The notes: generated by a model from the letters alone, not told the origin. 64,000 bases of DNA from Ailanthus altissimus (GCA_946807835.1 OX327697.1:6959001-7023000), one strand, 5' to 3'. Shown: positions 24,874 through 36,126, counted from the first letter of the stretch. Numbers and translations are program-made.

Positions 24874-27800
24874 ATGCATCGACCTAGAGACAAACGAGGA
24901 AGATTTGTGAGAGAACTAGAACTAGAACTAGAACCACTCCCACAATTTGTAAGTGAAGAGAATTCACCTTCTAATTCATCTTGTAATTCTAACACAATGA
25001 GCCAACACGAAGAAAACCCCGTTAGAACTCTCAAAGATTACTTGCATCCTACTCGCACAGCCACACCATCATGCATTATATTTCCACCTAACATACCACA
25101 TTCGGATTTTAAACCTGGAATGATACAACTTCTTCCCACTTTTCATGGTCTAGATAGTGAAAATCCTTATGTACATGTTAGGGAATTTGAAGAGGTAATT
25201 GCCACCTTCCATAGCCAACCTGAAGCCATAGACACTGTTAGGCTTAAATTTTTCCCTTTTTCTTTGAAAGACAAAGCAAAGAGTTGGCTATACTCTTTGA
25301 GGCCGAGGTCTATAGGAACTTGGGCAGAAATGACCCAAGCATTTTTCAATAAATACTTCCCACAACACAAAACTAATGGCCTGAAAAGACAAATTTCTTC
25401 ATTCTCCCAAAAAGACAGTGAAACCTTATATCAAGTATGGGAAAGGTTTAAAGAGTTGCTAAATCTGTGCCCTCACCATGGGTATGAAAATTGGCGCTTG
25501 GTTAGTTATTTCTATGAGGGACTCACAATTAGAGAGCGCCAATTTGTTGAGATGATGTGTAATGGGGAGTTTCTTCACAAAGATCCTGAGGAAGCTATAG
25601 AATTCCTTAATGACTTAGCCGAAAAAGCCCATACATGGACTGGACCTAGCATTGCTGAAAGCACAAATAGGTCACGACCCAATGGAGTTTTCCATCTTAG
25701 GGAAGAGGATAACCTCAAAGCCCAATTAGAGGTCTTAACTAGGGAGTTAGAGGCCTTGAAATCCAAAGATAGAAGGGTCACCCACACGGTTGCTAGAGTT
25801 GAGTCACACGATGTCTGTTTTGTCTGTGGAGGAGCGGAACACTTAGCTCAGGATTGCCCCACGTATAGTGAGATGAGAGGGATATATGAGGAACAATGTA
25901 ATGCCCTAGGGATGTACAAGAAGCCTTATTCACCCTACTCTGAAACATATAATCCTAGCTGGAGAAACCACCCAAATTTCAGTTGGAAATCTGACCAACA
26001 AGCCAACAACCAATGGAAACAAGAACAACAAGCACCCAAGTCTTATGTTGCACCTCAATATAATGCACGACCAACTAGAAATTCTTTAGATGATACATTA
26101 CAAGCATTTATGGAGGCACAAAGTAAGACTAATCAAAAATTTGAAACAATTCTTGCACAGGTGGTGGACGAAAACAAAGAAATCAAGAGTCAAATCACAA
26201 AATTGACCAGTGCCTTAACTGTACAAGAGCGAGGTAAGTTTCCATCTCAACCTCAATCCAATCCAAAAGGACAATTCATGGCACAAGCTTCTACTTTTGA
26301 TGTTCAAAATCTCAAAGAAGTCAATGCCATTACTACTCGAAGTGGTAAGATTGTAAGTGAGCCTAATCCTGAAATTAACACATCTACGAGTAGTAAAGAT
26401 GCCCCCCTTGAAAAAGAGGCCACAATGGAAAAAGAGCCCAAAAGTAAGTTTTCAATCCCAGTGCCTTTTCCTCAAGCTCTTCGACCAGTTGGGAAAAATT
26501 CAAAAATTCAAGGTGAGATTTTGGAACATTTGAAACAAGTTAAAATTAATCTTCCCTTGTTACATTTGATTAAGCAGGTTCCAACTTATGCCAAAGTCAT
26601 CAAGGATTTATGCACTATCAAAAGAAAACACCATGTGAAGAAAACTGCATTTTTGGCAGAACAGGTAAGTGCAGTGATTGAACAAAAGACACCACCCAAG
26701 TATAAAGACCCAGGATGTCCCACAATCTCCTGCCAAATTGGGACACATGAGTTTGGTCAAGCTTTATTGGACTTAGGAGCAAGTGTAAATTTAATGCCTT
26801 ATTCTATTTACTTGCAGTTGGGACTTGGTGAGATTAAACCAACATCTGTAGTCCTACAATTAGCTGACCGATCAATCAAGAAACCACGGGGAATAGTAGA
26901 AGATGTTTTGTTGCAAATTGACAAATTTTACTATCCTGTTGATTTTCTTGTTTTAGATACTCATTCTGTTGTTAACATGGAGTCAAAAATCCCTCTTATT
27001 TTGGAGAGACATTTTCTAGCCACTGCTAACGCTCTTATTAATTGCAGAAATGGTCTAATGAAATTATCTTTTGGGAATATGACTCTTGAGGTGAACATTT
27101 TCAACATTGGCAAACAACCACGAGAAGAAGACGAGTGCTATCATTCATATATGATAGACACACTTGTAGCGGAGGAAGCTTATAAAAATCATGGCTATGA
27201 TTCTTCGAAAAACCTTCTCAATTTTGATTTTGAAGAATTGTATTATCCTGATGTAACAACTGATGTGTTTAGTATTTTTGACTCACAGGATAAACGGACT
27301 CGATTTTGGCAGCCACACTTTGAAGAGTTGCCACAAGAGAGGGAGAGACCGAAACCATCAAACCTCGAGACACCACAAGTTGAGCTTTCTCCACTGCCCA
27401 AAGGTTTGAAACACGCATTCTTGGGACCAGGTGATACCTTTCCTATCATCATTTCTTCTGAACTTAGTGCTGAACAAGAGAAAAAATTGATAAAATTGTT
27501 AAAAGAACATAAGTCTGCATTAGGTTGGACCATAGCTGATATTAAAGGTATTTCTCCATTGATATGCTCCCATAGAATTCATTTAGAGGAAGGTTCCCAA
27601 CCTCGTAGAGACCCACAAAGAAGACTTAACCCAACAATGAAAGAAGTAGTGAAGAAAGAGGTCTTGAAACTATTAGATGCGGGTATAATCTACCCAATTT
27701 CTGATAGTCAATGGGTAAGTCCAACTCAAGTAGTTCCTAAGAAATCTGGGGTTACTGTTGTTGAAAATGAGAATGGGATACCTTTTCCAACTAGGGTAGT

Positions 27801-29316
27801 AAGTGGTTGGAGAATGTGTATTGATTATAGAAAGTTAAACACAGCCACTAGGAAATACTATTTTCCATTGCCTTTTATCGACCAAATTTTAGAACGTGTA
27901 GCTGGACATCCTTTTTATTGCTTTCTTGATGGGTATTCAGGGTATTACCAGATTGAGATAGCTATAGAAGATCAAGAAAAAACTACTTTTACATGCCCTT
28001 TTGGTACTTATGCTTTTCGTAGAATGCCATTTGGATTATGTAATGCACCAGCTACTTTCCAGCGTTGCATGTTGAGTATTTTCTCTGATATGGTTGAAAA
28101 ATGCATGGAAGTTTTTATGGATGATTTGACTATTTTTGGTAATTCTTTTGATTTATGCCTACTTAACTTGAAATCTGTTTTGAGTAGGTGTGAAGAAAAA
28201 GGACTTGTGCTAAATTGGGAGAAATGTCATTTCATGGTATCTTCAGAAATCGTTTTAGGGCACATTGTATCTGAAAGAGGGATAGAGGTTGACAAGGCAA
28301 AAATTGAATTAATCTCTAAATTACCTACACCTAAAACGGTAAAAGATGTCCGATCCTTTCTTGGACACGCTGGCTTTTACAGAAGGTTTATACAAAATTT
28401 TTCTGCCATATCTAGACCATTGTGTAACCTTTTGCTAAAAGATGCAGAATTTACACCGACACAAGAGTGTGAGGAGGCATTCCGAACACTCATTGCCAAA
28501 CTCACCACCGCTCCTATCATGCAATCACCAGATTGGAACCTCCCATTTGAAATTATGTGTGATGCAAGTAATTATGTTGTAGGAGCAGTTCTTGGGCAAC
28601 GGAGGGAGGGAAAACCCTTTGTTGTTTATTATGCTAGTAGGACTTTGAATGATGCTCAAATAAATTACACTACTACTGAAAAAGAACTATTAGCTGTTGT
28701 TTTTGCCTTAGATAATTTTTGTTCTTATTTGATTGGTTCACCTATTGTTATTTTTACTGACCACGCAGCCCTTAAGTACCTTCTTTCTAAGAAGGATGCT
28801 AAAGCCCGTTTAATTAGGTGGATTCTTCTTTTGCAGGAATTTGATATAACCATCAAAGATAAGAAAGGCGTTGAAAATGTTGTTGCTGATCATCTATCCC
28901 GCCTTGAGTTCACTGACTCTACTGATTTGCCACCCATTCGAGACGATTTTCCAGATGAACATCTTTTTGCTATAAGCCAAATACTTTGGTATGTACATAT
29001 CGTAAATTATTTGGTTTGTGGTGAACTTCCATCTGACTGGAGTGCACAAGATAAGCGTAAGTTCTTGGTTGAGGTACGTAACTTTTATTGGGATGATCCA
29101 TATCTTTTCAAATACTGTCCTGACCAAATCATGAGACGTTGCATTCCTGAAAGTGAAGTTTCTAGTGTCTTAAATTTTTGCCATAGTGCTGGTTGCGGTG
29201 GCCAATTTTCTATGAAGAAGACAGCTGTGAAAATTTTACAGTGTGGTCTTTATTGGCCCACTTTGTTCAAAGACACTAATAATTTTGTCGTTCCTGTGAA
29301 AGATGTCAAAAGTTAG
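24874..29316 (+). CDS. Athila-type gag-pol polyprotein, frameshifted in integrase
   Basis: This 1480-codon open frame encodes the structural and replication proteins of the element. Visible in order: gag capsid domain (about residues 100-250), a CX2CX4HX4C zinc knuckle ([14 protein letters not shown], 315-328), aspartic protease with [10 protein letters not shown] near 633, reverse transcriptase with CIDYRKLNT near 984 and FMDD near 1081, RNase H beginning at MCDAS near 1228, and the start of the integrase zinc domain (from about 1405). Just after the first zinc ligands, near 29285, a one-base loss in a T run shifts the frame, and the ORF ends at 29316 on unrelated residues. The rest of integrase continues in another frame to 30284. 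The start is the first ATG in this frame after the leader. Gag, protease and RT look intact. Confidence 0.93.
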   Translation: MHRPRDKRGRFVRELELELEPLPQFVSEENSPSNSSCNSNTMSQHEENPVRTLKDYLHPTRTATPSCIIFPPNIPHSDFKPGMIQLLPTFHGLDSENPYVHVREFEEVIATFHSQPEAIDTVRLKFFPFSLKDKAKSWLYSLRPRSIGTWAEMTQAFFNKYFPQHKTNGLKRQISSFSQKDSETLYQVWERFKELLNLCPHHGYENWRLVSYFYEGLTIRERQFVEMMCNGEFLHKDPEEAIEFLNDLAEKAHTWTGPSIAESTNRSRPNGVFHLREEDNLKAQLEVLTRELEALKSKDRRVTHTVARVESHDVCFVCGGAEHLAQDCPTYSEMRGIYEEQCNALGMYKKPYSPYSETYNPSWRNHPNFSWKSDQQANNQWKQEQQAPKSYVAPQYNARPTRNSLDDTLQAFMEAQSKTNQKFETILAQVVDENKEIKSQITKLTSALTVQERGKFPSQPQSNPKGQFMAQASTFDVQNLKEVNAITTRSGKIVSEPNPEINTSTSSKDAPLEKEATMEKEPKSKFSIPVPFPQALRPVGKNSKIQGEILEHLKQVKINLPLLHLIKQVPTYAKVIKDLCTIKRKHHVKKTAFLAEQVSAVIEQKTPPKYKDPGCPTISCQIGTHEFGQALLDLGASVNLMPYSIYLQLGLGEIKPTSVVLQLADRSIKKPRGIVEDVLLQIDKFYYPVDFLVLDTHSVVNMESKIPLILERHFLATANALINCRNGLMKLSFGNMTLEVNIFNIGKQPREEDECYHSYMIDTLVAEEAYKNHGYDSSKNLLNFDFEELYYPDVTTDVFSIFDSQDKRTRFWQPHFEELPQERERPKPSNLETPQVELSPLPKGLKHAFLGPGDTFPIIISSELSAEQEKKLIKLLKEHKSALGWTIADIKGISPLICSHRIHLEEGSQPRRDPQRRLNPTMKEVVKKEVLKLLDAGIIYPISDSQWVSPTQVVPKKSGVTVVENENGIPFPTRVVSGWRMCIDYRKLNTATRKYYFPLPFIDQILERVAGHPFYCFLDGYSGYYQIEIAIEDQEKTTFTCPFGTYAFRRMPFGLCNAPATFQRCMLSIFSDMVEKCMEVFMDDLTIFGNSFDLCLLNLKSVLSRCEEKGLVLNWEKCHFMVSSEIVLGHIVSERGIEVDKAKIELISKLPTPKTVKDVRSFLGHAGFYRRFIQNFSAISRPLCNLLLKDAEFTPTQECEEAFRTLIAKLTTAPIMQSPDWNLPFEIMCDASNYVVGAVLGQRREGKPFVVYYASRTLNDAQINYTTTEKELLAVVFALDNFCSYLIGSPIVIFTDHAALKYLLSKKDAKARLIRWILLLQEFDITIKDKKGVENVVADHLSRLEFTDSTDLPPIRDDFPDEHLFAISQILWYVHIVNYLVCGELPSDWSAQDKRKFLVEVRNFYWDDPYLFKYCPDQIMRRCIPESEVSSVLNFCHSAGCGGQFSMKKTAVKILQCGLYWPTLFKDTNNFVVPVKDVKS

Positions 29317-30284
29317 GTGCTTTATCTCGAAGAAATATGATGCCTCTTAACCCTATTCTTGTTATTGAGATATTTGACTGTTGGGGTATTGATTTTATGG
29401 GTCCATTTCCTTCATCTTTTGGCTATCTTTACATCCTTTTAGCTGTTGACTATGTATCAAAATAGGTGGAGGCTGTAGCTTGTCGTACTAATGATAATAC
29501 AACTGTGGTAAAATTCTTAAAAGAAAATGTGTTATCTAGGTACGGTACGCCACGTGTCATCATTAGTAACCAAGGAACACATTTTTGTAATCGTTCTTTT
29601 GAAGCTTTGATGCGCAGGTATGGTGTTCTTCACAAAGTTTCCACTGCATACCATCCACAGACAAATGGACAAGCCGAGCTAGCAAATAGAGAGGTTAAAC
29701 AGATTTTGGAAAAGACAGTTAACCCGAATCGCAAAGATTGGTCCCTACGCCTTTCTGATGCATTATGGGCATATCGTACTGCATACAAAACCATCTTAGG
29801 AATGTCCCCATACCTGCTTGTTTATGGGAAAGCTTGTCATTTACCTGTTGAGCTAGAACATAAAGCTTATTGGGCTGTCAAAGCCTTTAACTTTGATTTG
29901 AATGTTGCAGGTCTCCAGAGAAAGTTACAATTGTCAGAAATAGAAGAGCTACAAAATGACGCATATGACAACTCCAAAATTTACAAAGCTAAAATGAAAG
30001 TAGCTCATGATAAACAGATCTCAAGGAAACACTTTGAGCTAAATCAACGGGTCTATCTTTATGATTCTCGATTGCATTTACACCCTGGAAAGTTGAGATC
30101 TCGATGGACTGGTCCATTTATGGTAAGACATGTTTTTCCTAATGGTGCTGTTAAAATAGAAGACCCCACTGATGGACGGACTTTCAAAGTGAATGGACAG
30201 CGGCTAAAAAGCTACGTGGAAAAGGTAAACGACTCTATGTACCTAGGCGAGATCCCTCTTGTGGATCATGTCTATCGTGATTGA
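29283..30284 (+). pseudogene. Integrase remainder, two lesions
   Basis: This is the continuation of gag-pol after the frameshift. It reads through the second pair of zinc-binding cysteines, a GIDFMGPF segment with the first catalytic aspartate, and a TAG stop at 29463-29465 where the family has tryptophan. It is then open from 29466 to the terminator after 30284. In that open part the second catalytic aspartate is replaced by asparagine (ISNQGTHF near 29562). The glutamate in [12 protein letters not shown] is present. The C-terminal part ([18 protein letters not shown]) is intact. The integrase of this copy should therefore be inactive even apart from the frameshift and stop. Confidence 0.9.
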
Positions 30285-30389
30285 TCAGGTTCAATCTATC
30301 TGTACCATATTTTATATTTTGTCTATATTTTATCTTTTGACTTTCTATTTTTGCTTTTATTTTCCTGCACATTTTATTTTACTTTATTT

Positions 30390-30412
30390 TCTTCTTTTTA
30401 TTTTTTCTTCAG
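30390..30412 (+). promoter_or_regulatory. Candidate 3' splice site before the cargo ORFs
   Basis: A long pyrimidine run (cttctttttattttttcttcag) ends in AG at 30411-30412, about 120 bases before the ATG at 30533. Spliced subgenomic RNA is how env-like ORFs of plant retroelements are thought to be expressed. The site is inferred from sequence only. Confidence 0.5.
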
Positions 30413-30532
30413 TGTGATTTTATTTCCCGGTCAAGTGGCGGATACGGTACTCCGTGACTATTAAAGTCGGTTTCTCAGTTCCCTAAAAACTGTCCCTCAA
30501 ACTGTGCATTCATCTCTTTTCTTTCTTTCAAA

Positions 30533-31080
30533 ATGGATCGCATTCTTGCCAACCTTAAAAAACGTTTTCCTTCATTTCCTCAAAATGCTCTACTTAAGAT
30601 TTACAAAGCACGGTGTGAAAGACTAAGGCTATTGATGTTGGGTAATATCCCTGTGGACCTTCGTTGGTTAATTGAAGCCAAGGTTCGGTTGTCTGGTGAG
30701 TTTGAAAATGATTTTGTTTCTCATATGCCTGGTCTTGGAAGAAGCTCTTATGCCAAAGGCGACGAGCAAAAAGGTTACAAGTCTGTCATAAATGTGCTCG
30801 ATGGAATTGTAATCGGAGTTGTCGTTCTTTAGGATTCGTATCTAGAAATCGAGAAGACAAAATTCAGTTCATTAAGGATGGACTGAGTAAGGAGTCTTTG
30901 GATGATATCCTATTGACTCTTGAGACGCATCCCTGTGGGCTCGTGCAACGTGAACTTCTCGATTTATGGAACAAATTCAAAAATGAACATCAACGGTATA
31001 GTCTCGGGAATCTGACTCTAAAAGACCCTGTTTGCCAATTTATAAGAAAATTGGATGGGAAGCCTATCCCCGACCCATAG
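30533..31080 (+). pseudogene. Basic cysteine-rich ORF resembling viral nucleic-acid-binding proteins
   Basis: Two abutting open stretches (30533-30832, frame 2; frame 1 ending at 31080) appear to be one gene of about 180 codons broken by a one-base change near 30758. The first part has a helical, Arg/Leu-rich N-terminus and GRSSYAK. In the second frame this is followed by an arginine/lysine cluster, then cysteines spaced C-X2-C-X4-C-X3-C (CHKCARWNCNRSC) and an acidic/leucine-rich tail ending PIPDP. The order 'G-S-YA, basic cluster, CX2C' recalls the Viral_NABP family of carlavirus-type cysteine-rich proteins, which bind nucleic acid and can suppress silencing. That is a recollection, not a search result. 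It occupies the env position, directly after pol and before the LOG-like gene. It could instead be an unrelated zinc-finger protein. Confidence 0.5.
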
Positions 31081-31335
31081 AGGGCGTTTAAGCCGTTACT
31101 GGACGTAAAACCAGAGGAAGATGTGAGCCACAATCACAACTACTTGTAAATACATGTGTTTTAATTTCAAACTTTATTTTATAAATAGTAGGGCTACTCA
31201 TGTAGATGTCTTAAATTCAAATCTTTTTGTTCAATAATGCATGCGGGTCATTATGTTTAAATTTTTGTGTTTTATTTTTAACTCTCTTTTGACAAACTGT
31301 CGGGTTACCATAATCATTGTTATCATTTGGCACTC

Positions 31336-31343
31336 TATAAATA
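31336..31343 (+). promoter_or_regulatory. TATA box 53 bases before the LOG-like ATG
   Basis: TATAAATA in 'cactctataaatacagcacc' lies at a spacing that would give a leader of about 25-30 nt before the ATG at 31396. It suggests an own promoter for the cargo gene, or a chance match in AT-rich DNA. Confidence 0.45.
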
Positions 31344-31395
31344 CAGCACCTCAGTTTCTTCATTTTTATATATTGAGATAAAGGTGAGAGTAGAT

Positions 31396-32043
31396 ATGGA
31401 GGAAACCCAAGTTCGACAATTTCGAAATATATGTGTATTTTGTGGATCTAGTCCTGGGGAGAGTAAAGTATTCGTAGAAGCAGCAAACAATCTAGGAAAA
31501 ATATTAGCTGTAAGAAAAATTCATTTGATTTATGGAGGAGGTAGCCTTGGGCTAATGGGGTGTGTGTCAACAGCTGCACATTTAGGAGGAAATCAAGTTT
31601 TAGGTATTATTCCTACAGCTTTGGCCGTGGGAAACCTGACCGGGAAAACAATAGGGGAAGAATTACAAGTCTCATCCATGCATGAACGTATAGCCAGAAT
31701 GCTTTGCAATGCAGACGCTTTTATTGCTTTACCAGGTGGTTTTGGTACCTTGGAAGAAATTTTTCAAATTGTCTCTTGGGCCCAACTGAATATCCACCGA
31801 AAACCCATAGGTTTGTTGAATGTTAATAACTATTTTGATTGCTTACTTTGTTTTCTTGATCAAGCTGTGGAATAGAATTTTATTTCACATTCGGCGCGAC
31901 AGATCCTGGTTTCTGCTACTGAGGCGGATGAATTGATTAACAAATTACAGGCAGTTACCTACGAACCTGACCCAGCAATAACTCGGATCGATTGGTCAGT
32001 GGGCCTTAACAAGCGAAAATTGGATCTGACACTCCGTTTGTAA
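31396..32043 (+). pseudogene. LONELY GUY (LOG)-like cytokinin riboside monophosphate phosphoribohydrolase, intronless, one internal stop
   Basis: LOG enzymes release active cytokinin bases from riboside 5'-monophosphates. The frame reads FRNICVFCGSSPGESKVF at residues 9-26, IYGGGSLGLMG (45-55), MHERIARM (95-102), the family signature PGGFGTLEE (113-121), then SWAQLNIHRKPIGLLNV. The residue after the MHER arginine is Ile; many LOGs have Lys there. A TAG at 31873-31875 stops it after about 159 codons. The same frame continues with good C-terminal LOG sequence (SARQILVSATEADELINKLQ) to TAA at 32041-32043, so the original was about 215 residues, normal for LOG. Host LOG genes are interrupted by introns and this copy has none, which suggests capture of a spliced transcript. 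The ATG at 31396 is preferred over 31327 because LOG homology starts just after it. Confidence 0.88.
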
Positions 32044-32195
32044 ATTTTTCTTTTTATTTATCAGTACCATCATTTTAGTTTATATTTGCTTAAGTGTCTC
32101 TCAGGTTTGTTTCTTTCAAATAACTGGCGTTTCAGGTAATGTCTCCTATACTTTATCTATTTCTATTTAAACATTGAGGACAATGTTTCATCTGG

Positions 32196-32208
32196 TTTGG
32201 GGGGAGGA
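32196..32208 (+). other. Internal purine tract
   Basis: The words 'gaggacaatgtttcatctgg' and TTTGGGGGGAGGA recur downstream of pol in many Athila-type elements. It may serve as a second plus-strand primer. The tract adjoining the 3' LTR is 'ggttgggggctg' at 33384-33395. Confidence 0.55.
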
Positions 32209-32264
32209 TAGTAGACATACGTTGCATTTTGCACCAAAAAAAAAAAATTTGTGGTCCGACATTT

Positions 32265-32380
32265 GATTAAAATGGCAGAGTAAAGAGTTCATTCTTGAAC
32301 TCTTGAGACGCATTCTAGGTCAAATTAGAATGGCAGAGTAAAGAGTTTTAGTACTAACTTTTGAAATGCATTTTAACTAA
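32265..32380 (+). repeat. Two tandem copies of a ~58-bp unit in the Athila 3' region
   Basis: Both copies share 'atggcagagtaaagagtt'. The remaining 32381-33395 is non-coding, with poly-A runs at 32827-32842, and joins the 3' LTR. Confidence 0.7.
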
Positions 32381-33395
32381 CTTTTTGTTATTTTGTTTTA
32401 TATTTCATGCATTGTCATTTACTGCTTGTAGTCTTGGTAATTCTTGTATAAAGAAATTTACTTTTCTGCCTAAGTATGATTTCAGAATTGTTTAGGTTGA
32501 GTCACTGTTTCTATCTAGGTTACTAAATAATGACTTCCAAAATATTTTTGAGCACAATGCTAAGCCTTGTGGTAAGATGGATGATTCAATTTATATAGCC
32601 AAGAGAATTTCCATGTTTAAGTATATATTTTTCTAATCTCACATATCTTTTGTGAGTAAGTGGAAAGGATGAGAAAACAGCTTATGAACCTTCATTGATC
32701 CTTTGAATTGGTTAATTTTTGTTTAGAATGATATTATTTGAATTAAGGGATAAGTTGGTTACATTTGTGCATAATATAATTTGGTGAGAAACCTTTATAA
32801 TGCTTCCTTGTATTCTTCAAAAATACAAAAAAAAAAAAAAAACACACAAAAGTACCAAAAACAAGAAAAAAAAAAGAAGCAATTCAGTTTAATAAAGTCT
32901 TCATTCAATTTTAGAAGACAAATACCTTGTAAAACAGTTTTCTCACCAAGTTATAATTGTATTATTCTCACAAGCCAATTAAAGTTCTAAAGTTGGCGTA
33001 TGATATGAATAATTGATTTTTAAACAAATAATTTTCCTATTTTTGGATCAATGTTAGTTTATATGTCTGTCCTTAAAATTGACTTTTTCTTGAGTGCTTA
33101 ACTGTTTTCCAACTCCATAAGAGAAGTCCTAACCTTTTAAACAGTCATACACCTGTGAGGATATGGAGTTAAGGCTTTTACTTGGAGAAATTCTCAAGGC
33201 TATATCTATTGTGGTTTGTGGTTAGATGGTTATGGCTTAGTTCACACACACACAAATTACGGAAGTTGTAATTGAAAAAACCATGATAGCAACAGTGATC
33301 TCGAACTAACGTTTTGATTGAAATGCTTAGATAGTTTTGCATATTCTATTTACGCTTGAATTGCTAGAGACTAGCAATAAGTTGGTTGGGGGCTG

Positions 33396-34950
33396 TGATG
33401 AACACATGAAAATGCATGTTGTTAAGAGATTCAATCACCATTTAATGTCACTAATTTTAGTGTTTTCTGTATTTTTAGCTTGAAATAAAGTGTTCTCCTT
33501 AAATTGTGATTAATGAATGTTATTTGGACAGGTTTAGGTAAACTGGACATAACTCTCAATGTAGAAATTGAAATGAAGAAATTCTTGAACCTGGTGCAAC
33601 ATGACTCAATCTTACACAAATTTGAAGAATAGTGGAAAAGCCAAATCTAACATGTTATGGGCCAAAAATTGAGATACAACAGAATCGGACTACAACTCTT
33701 ACCCAGCTTGACCCAATTCACGTATTTGGACCGTATCTCACAAAATACGTACTCAATTGGTATAATTATTGAAGCTATAAATTGCTGACTTTACTATCAA
33801 CAACTCGTATGTTTATGGTAAAGTCCAAATCAGCCGTTATCATGGACCAAATCGCATTGCAAATGGGTAAAATGGTTGTTGGCCGAATTCTGATGTATCT
33901 TTGGAATTTTGCTCATATCTCATTGGATACTCATCCAATTTGCATGAAATCAGTGCCTATGGAAAGAAGAGTCAAAATTATACAACTTTCATGTCGGCTG
34001 CAGAAGTTGAATTGATCATTTACATTATCAAAAATGTGCTGCAAGTGGATACACGAGTTATTGGCTTAAAATTATTGAAGATTGATGTCATCCATGACAT
34101 ATGTCCATTCATTGCCTATATAAGGAGATCCTTAGGACGTTTTTAATAGATAATTTCTCTCTTATTTTATTCTCATTAACATGTATTGTAATTTAGGCTA
34201 GAGTTCCTAGCAAGGCTAAGAGATGAACTTTTATGTGTAGTAAATCTACTTCCATGCTTTGATTCGGTGTCAAGAGCTATAAATGTTGTAAGTTTGGTTT
34301 TGATTAAACTCTTATCTATTTTATTTTCTATAATCCAGAGGTTATAATTCTCATGTCTCATATATGTTCAGTCATGCTTTTCTTATGTGATTCATGCTAA
34401 TTTATAATTGTTACTGGTTACATTGTTTTATATGTTAATCTTTTACTGCAGTATTGTCAATTTGATATATTGTCGATCTTGGATAATATGTAAGGGCAAT
34501 AAATGTTTGATATTCAAGTTAATCTTTTACTGCAATATTGTCAAAATGATATATTGTCGATCTTAGATAACTTGTATAAATAACATGATGTGTGTTAATG
34601 CTTGCAAAGAGTTTAACTAAATCAAATACATGTGTTATCAAATGTGCTATATATTACATACCTTCCGATTGATTGTTTGGGATGTGAAACTTTCAGTTGA
34701 GTTATAAATATCGAATCAAAGTATAGAGTAGATTTATAAAGCATAATTGTGATTCTCAAAGCCTTGCTTAAATCATCATAAGACATTTTTCTCAATTCAT
34801 AGACAATTCTATCTCATCCGTTTAAATCAATTAACCCTTTGCTACTGCTTTAATATTTTACTTCACTAACCTATTTTGCCAAGAGCTTCCTCGTGGGATC
34901 GACACCTCAATCTATACTGCAATAGCCGCATTATATTTTGAGCGTAAACA
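33396..34950 (+). repeat. 3' LTR of the Athila-type element
   Basis: It is the same length as the 5' LTR (1555 bp) with about 21 single-base differences and no indels that I could find. It ends GAGCGTAAACA before the TGGCT duplication. Confidence 0.95.
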
Positions 34951-34955
34951 TGGCT

Positions 34956-35080
34956 TCTATAGAGTTTGGCTTGCTAGACACCTTGAAGACGATTATAGGC
35001 AGATTAACTATGATTCCAGTGGGGAAGGGGCGAAGGATCAGGATCCAGACGTAGTAGAGCTTCAGCCTAATTCTCCTTAG
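34956..35080 (+). pseudogene. Antisense coiled-coil ORF of the Tat element, 3' end
   Basis: It resumes exactly in the frame that ends at 22546 (FYRVWLARHLEDDYRQI...), then an acidic segment (GEGAKDQDPDVVELQ) and a TAG at 35078. Counting TGGCT once, the frame from 22303 to 35080 has no stop, so this part of the ORF may have been intact when the Athila element landed. Confidence 0.7.
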
Positions 35081-35897
35081 TAATAATTTTTCCTTTTTGC
35101 TTTTGATTATGTAAATGTTCATGTAATCCAAACACTTCATATCAATGTAGTTAAATACAAGTATTTTATCCCAGCGTATTTTTTTTGAATGGAAATACTT
35201 GCCTTTTCTATTATGTATATCTCGTGGATGTATATATGTTAGAAAATGTTTCCTTAATCTGTTTGTTTTTGTAAAAGGTGCAATTTCTCATAGTTTTTTC
35301 CAAGTGAAAGTTTCGTATTTTGGCATTGTTGGAAAAGGATTTTCTTTTTTGAGTGTGGATCCTTTCCTAGGGTGCCTTTTCATTTTCTCTAAAGTCTGTA
35401 TCCCTTCTAGGAAGTGTGTTATCTTCTAATTTTGCTACTATAAGTATTTCCCTTCCAATAAAGTTGTAGTATTTACAGTTCCTGGGAAGATTTTTCCAAA
35501 AGTCTTATGATAATTATTAAATCTAGATGGACAGGAAGTTCCTCTAGTGGTTCTTAGATTTTGCATGATATTCACCCATTCTAGAAGGGTACTAGGTCCC
35601 TTGAGGGGGGGGTGTTGATAGTTTGGGGAATGATATGCAATCCTTCCTAGTAGGTTAAGATGTTTGGAGAAATCATTAGATGTCTTATCTATTTATCAAA
35701 GATTCGATGTCCTTATCGATCTTTTTTTATTTTTTGGTGTTTCCTGGAAGTCTGCAAGGTCATTCCAGGTGAACTACCAATTTTGGTGTTAGTGCTTCCT
35801 TGGAAGGTTATGAGTTCACATCCAGAGGTGTACTGATCATTGTCTTTTTTGTGGAAGGATAAAAAGTCCTTTCTTTTGAAGTCTCAAGTGTTATCAA

Positions 35898-36126
35898 GGT
35901 GAAGGCAATAAACTCGTCCAAGAAAATCTTCTTTGGTGCTTCTAAGGTAAAGGCATTTTAGCTTGTCCAAGGAAGTCTTGGGTGGTTCTAAGGTGGAGGC
36001 GTTTAAGCCTGTCCAAGGAAGTCTTGTGTGTTTCCAAGGTGAAGAAATTTGATCCGTCCAAAAAAGTCTTTGGGTATTTCCAAGGTGAAGTCCTTTGAGC
36101 CTGTCCAAAGAAGTTTTTGGTGGTCT
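35898..36126. repeat. Five tandem 46-bp repeats
   Basis: The unit contains 'aggtgaaggc', 'ctgtccaagg' and 'aagtctt'. Copies start near 35898, 35946, 35992, 36038 and 36084. Open frames here on the minus strand are by-products of the periodicity. Confidence 0.85.

Larger units (their letters stand above)
22542..34955 (+). mobile_element. Complete young Athila-type gypsy element with cargo ORFs
   Basis: The element spans 22547-34950 (12,404 bp), with target-site duplication TGGCT at 22542-22546 and 34951-34955. Both LTRs are 1555 bp and differ at about 21 positions by manual comparison, roughly 98.6% identity. About 17 of these are transitions. Order: 5' LTR, tRNA-Asp primer-binding site, repeat-rich leader, gag-pol, splice-acceptor-like tract, Cys-rich ORF, LOG-like ORF, purine-rich spacer, 3' LTR. 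It inserted into the antisense ORF of the Tat element in the same direction as that ORF. Gag-pol type and primer-binding site indicate the Athila/Tat side of gypsy. Confidence 0.95.

Noticed and set aside
31327..31395. N-terminal extension of the LOG-like ORF (start at 31327)
   Set aside because: The extension overlaps the TATA box, is hydrophobic and low-complexity, and LOG homology starts only after the ATG at 31396.
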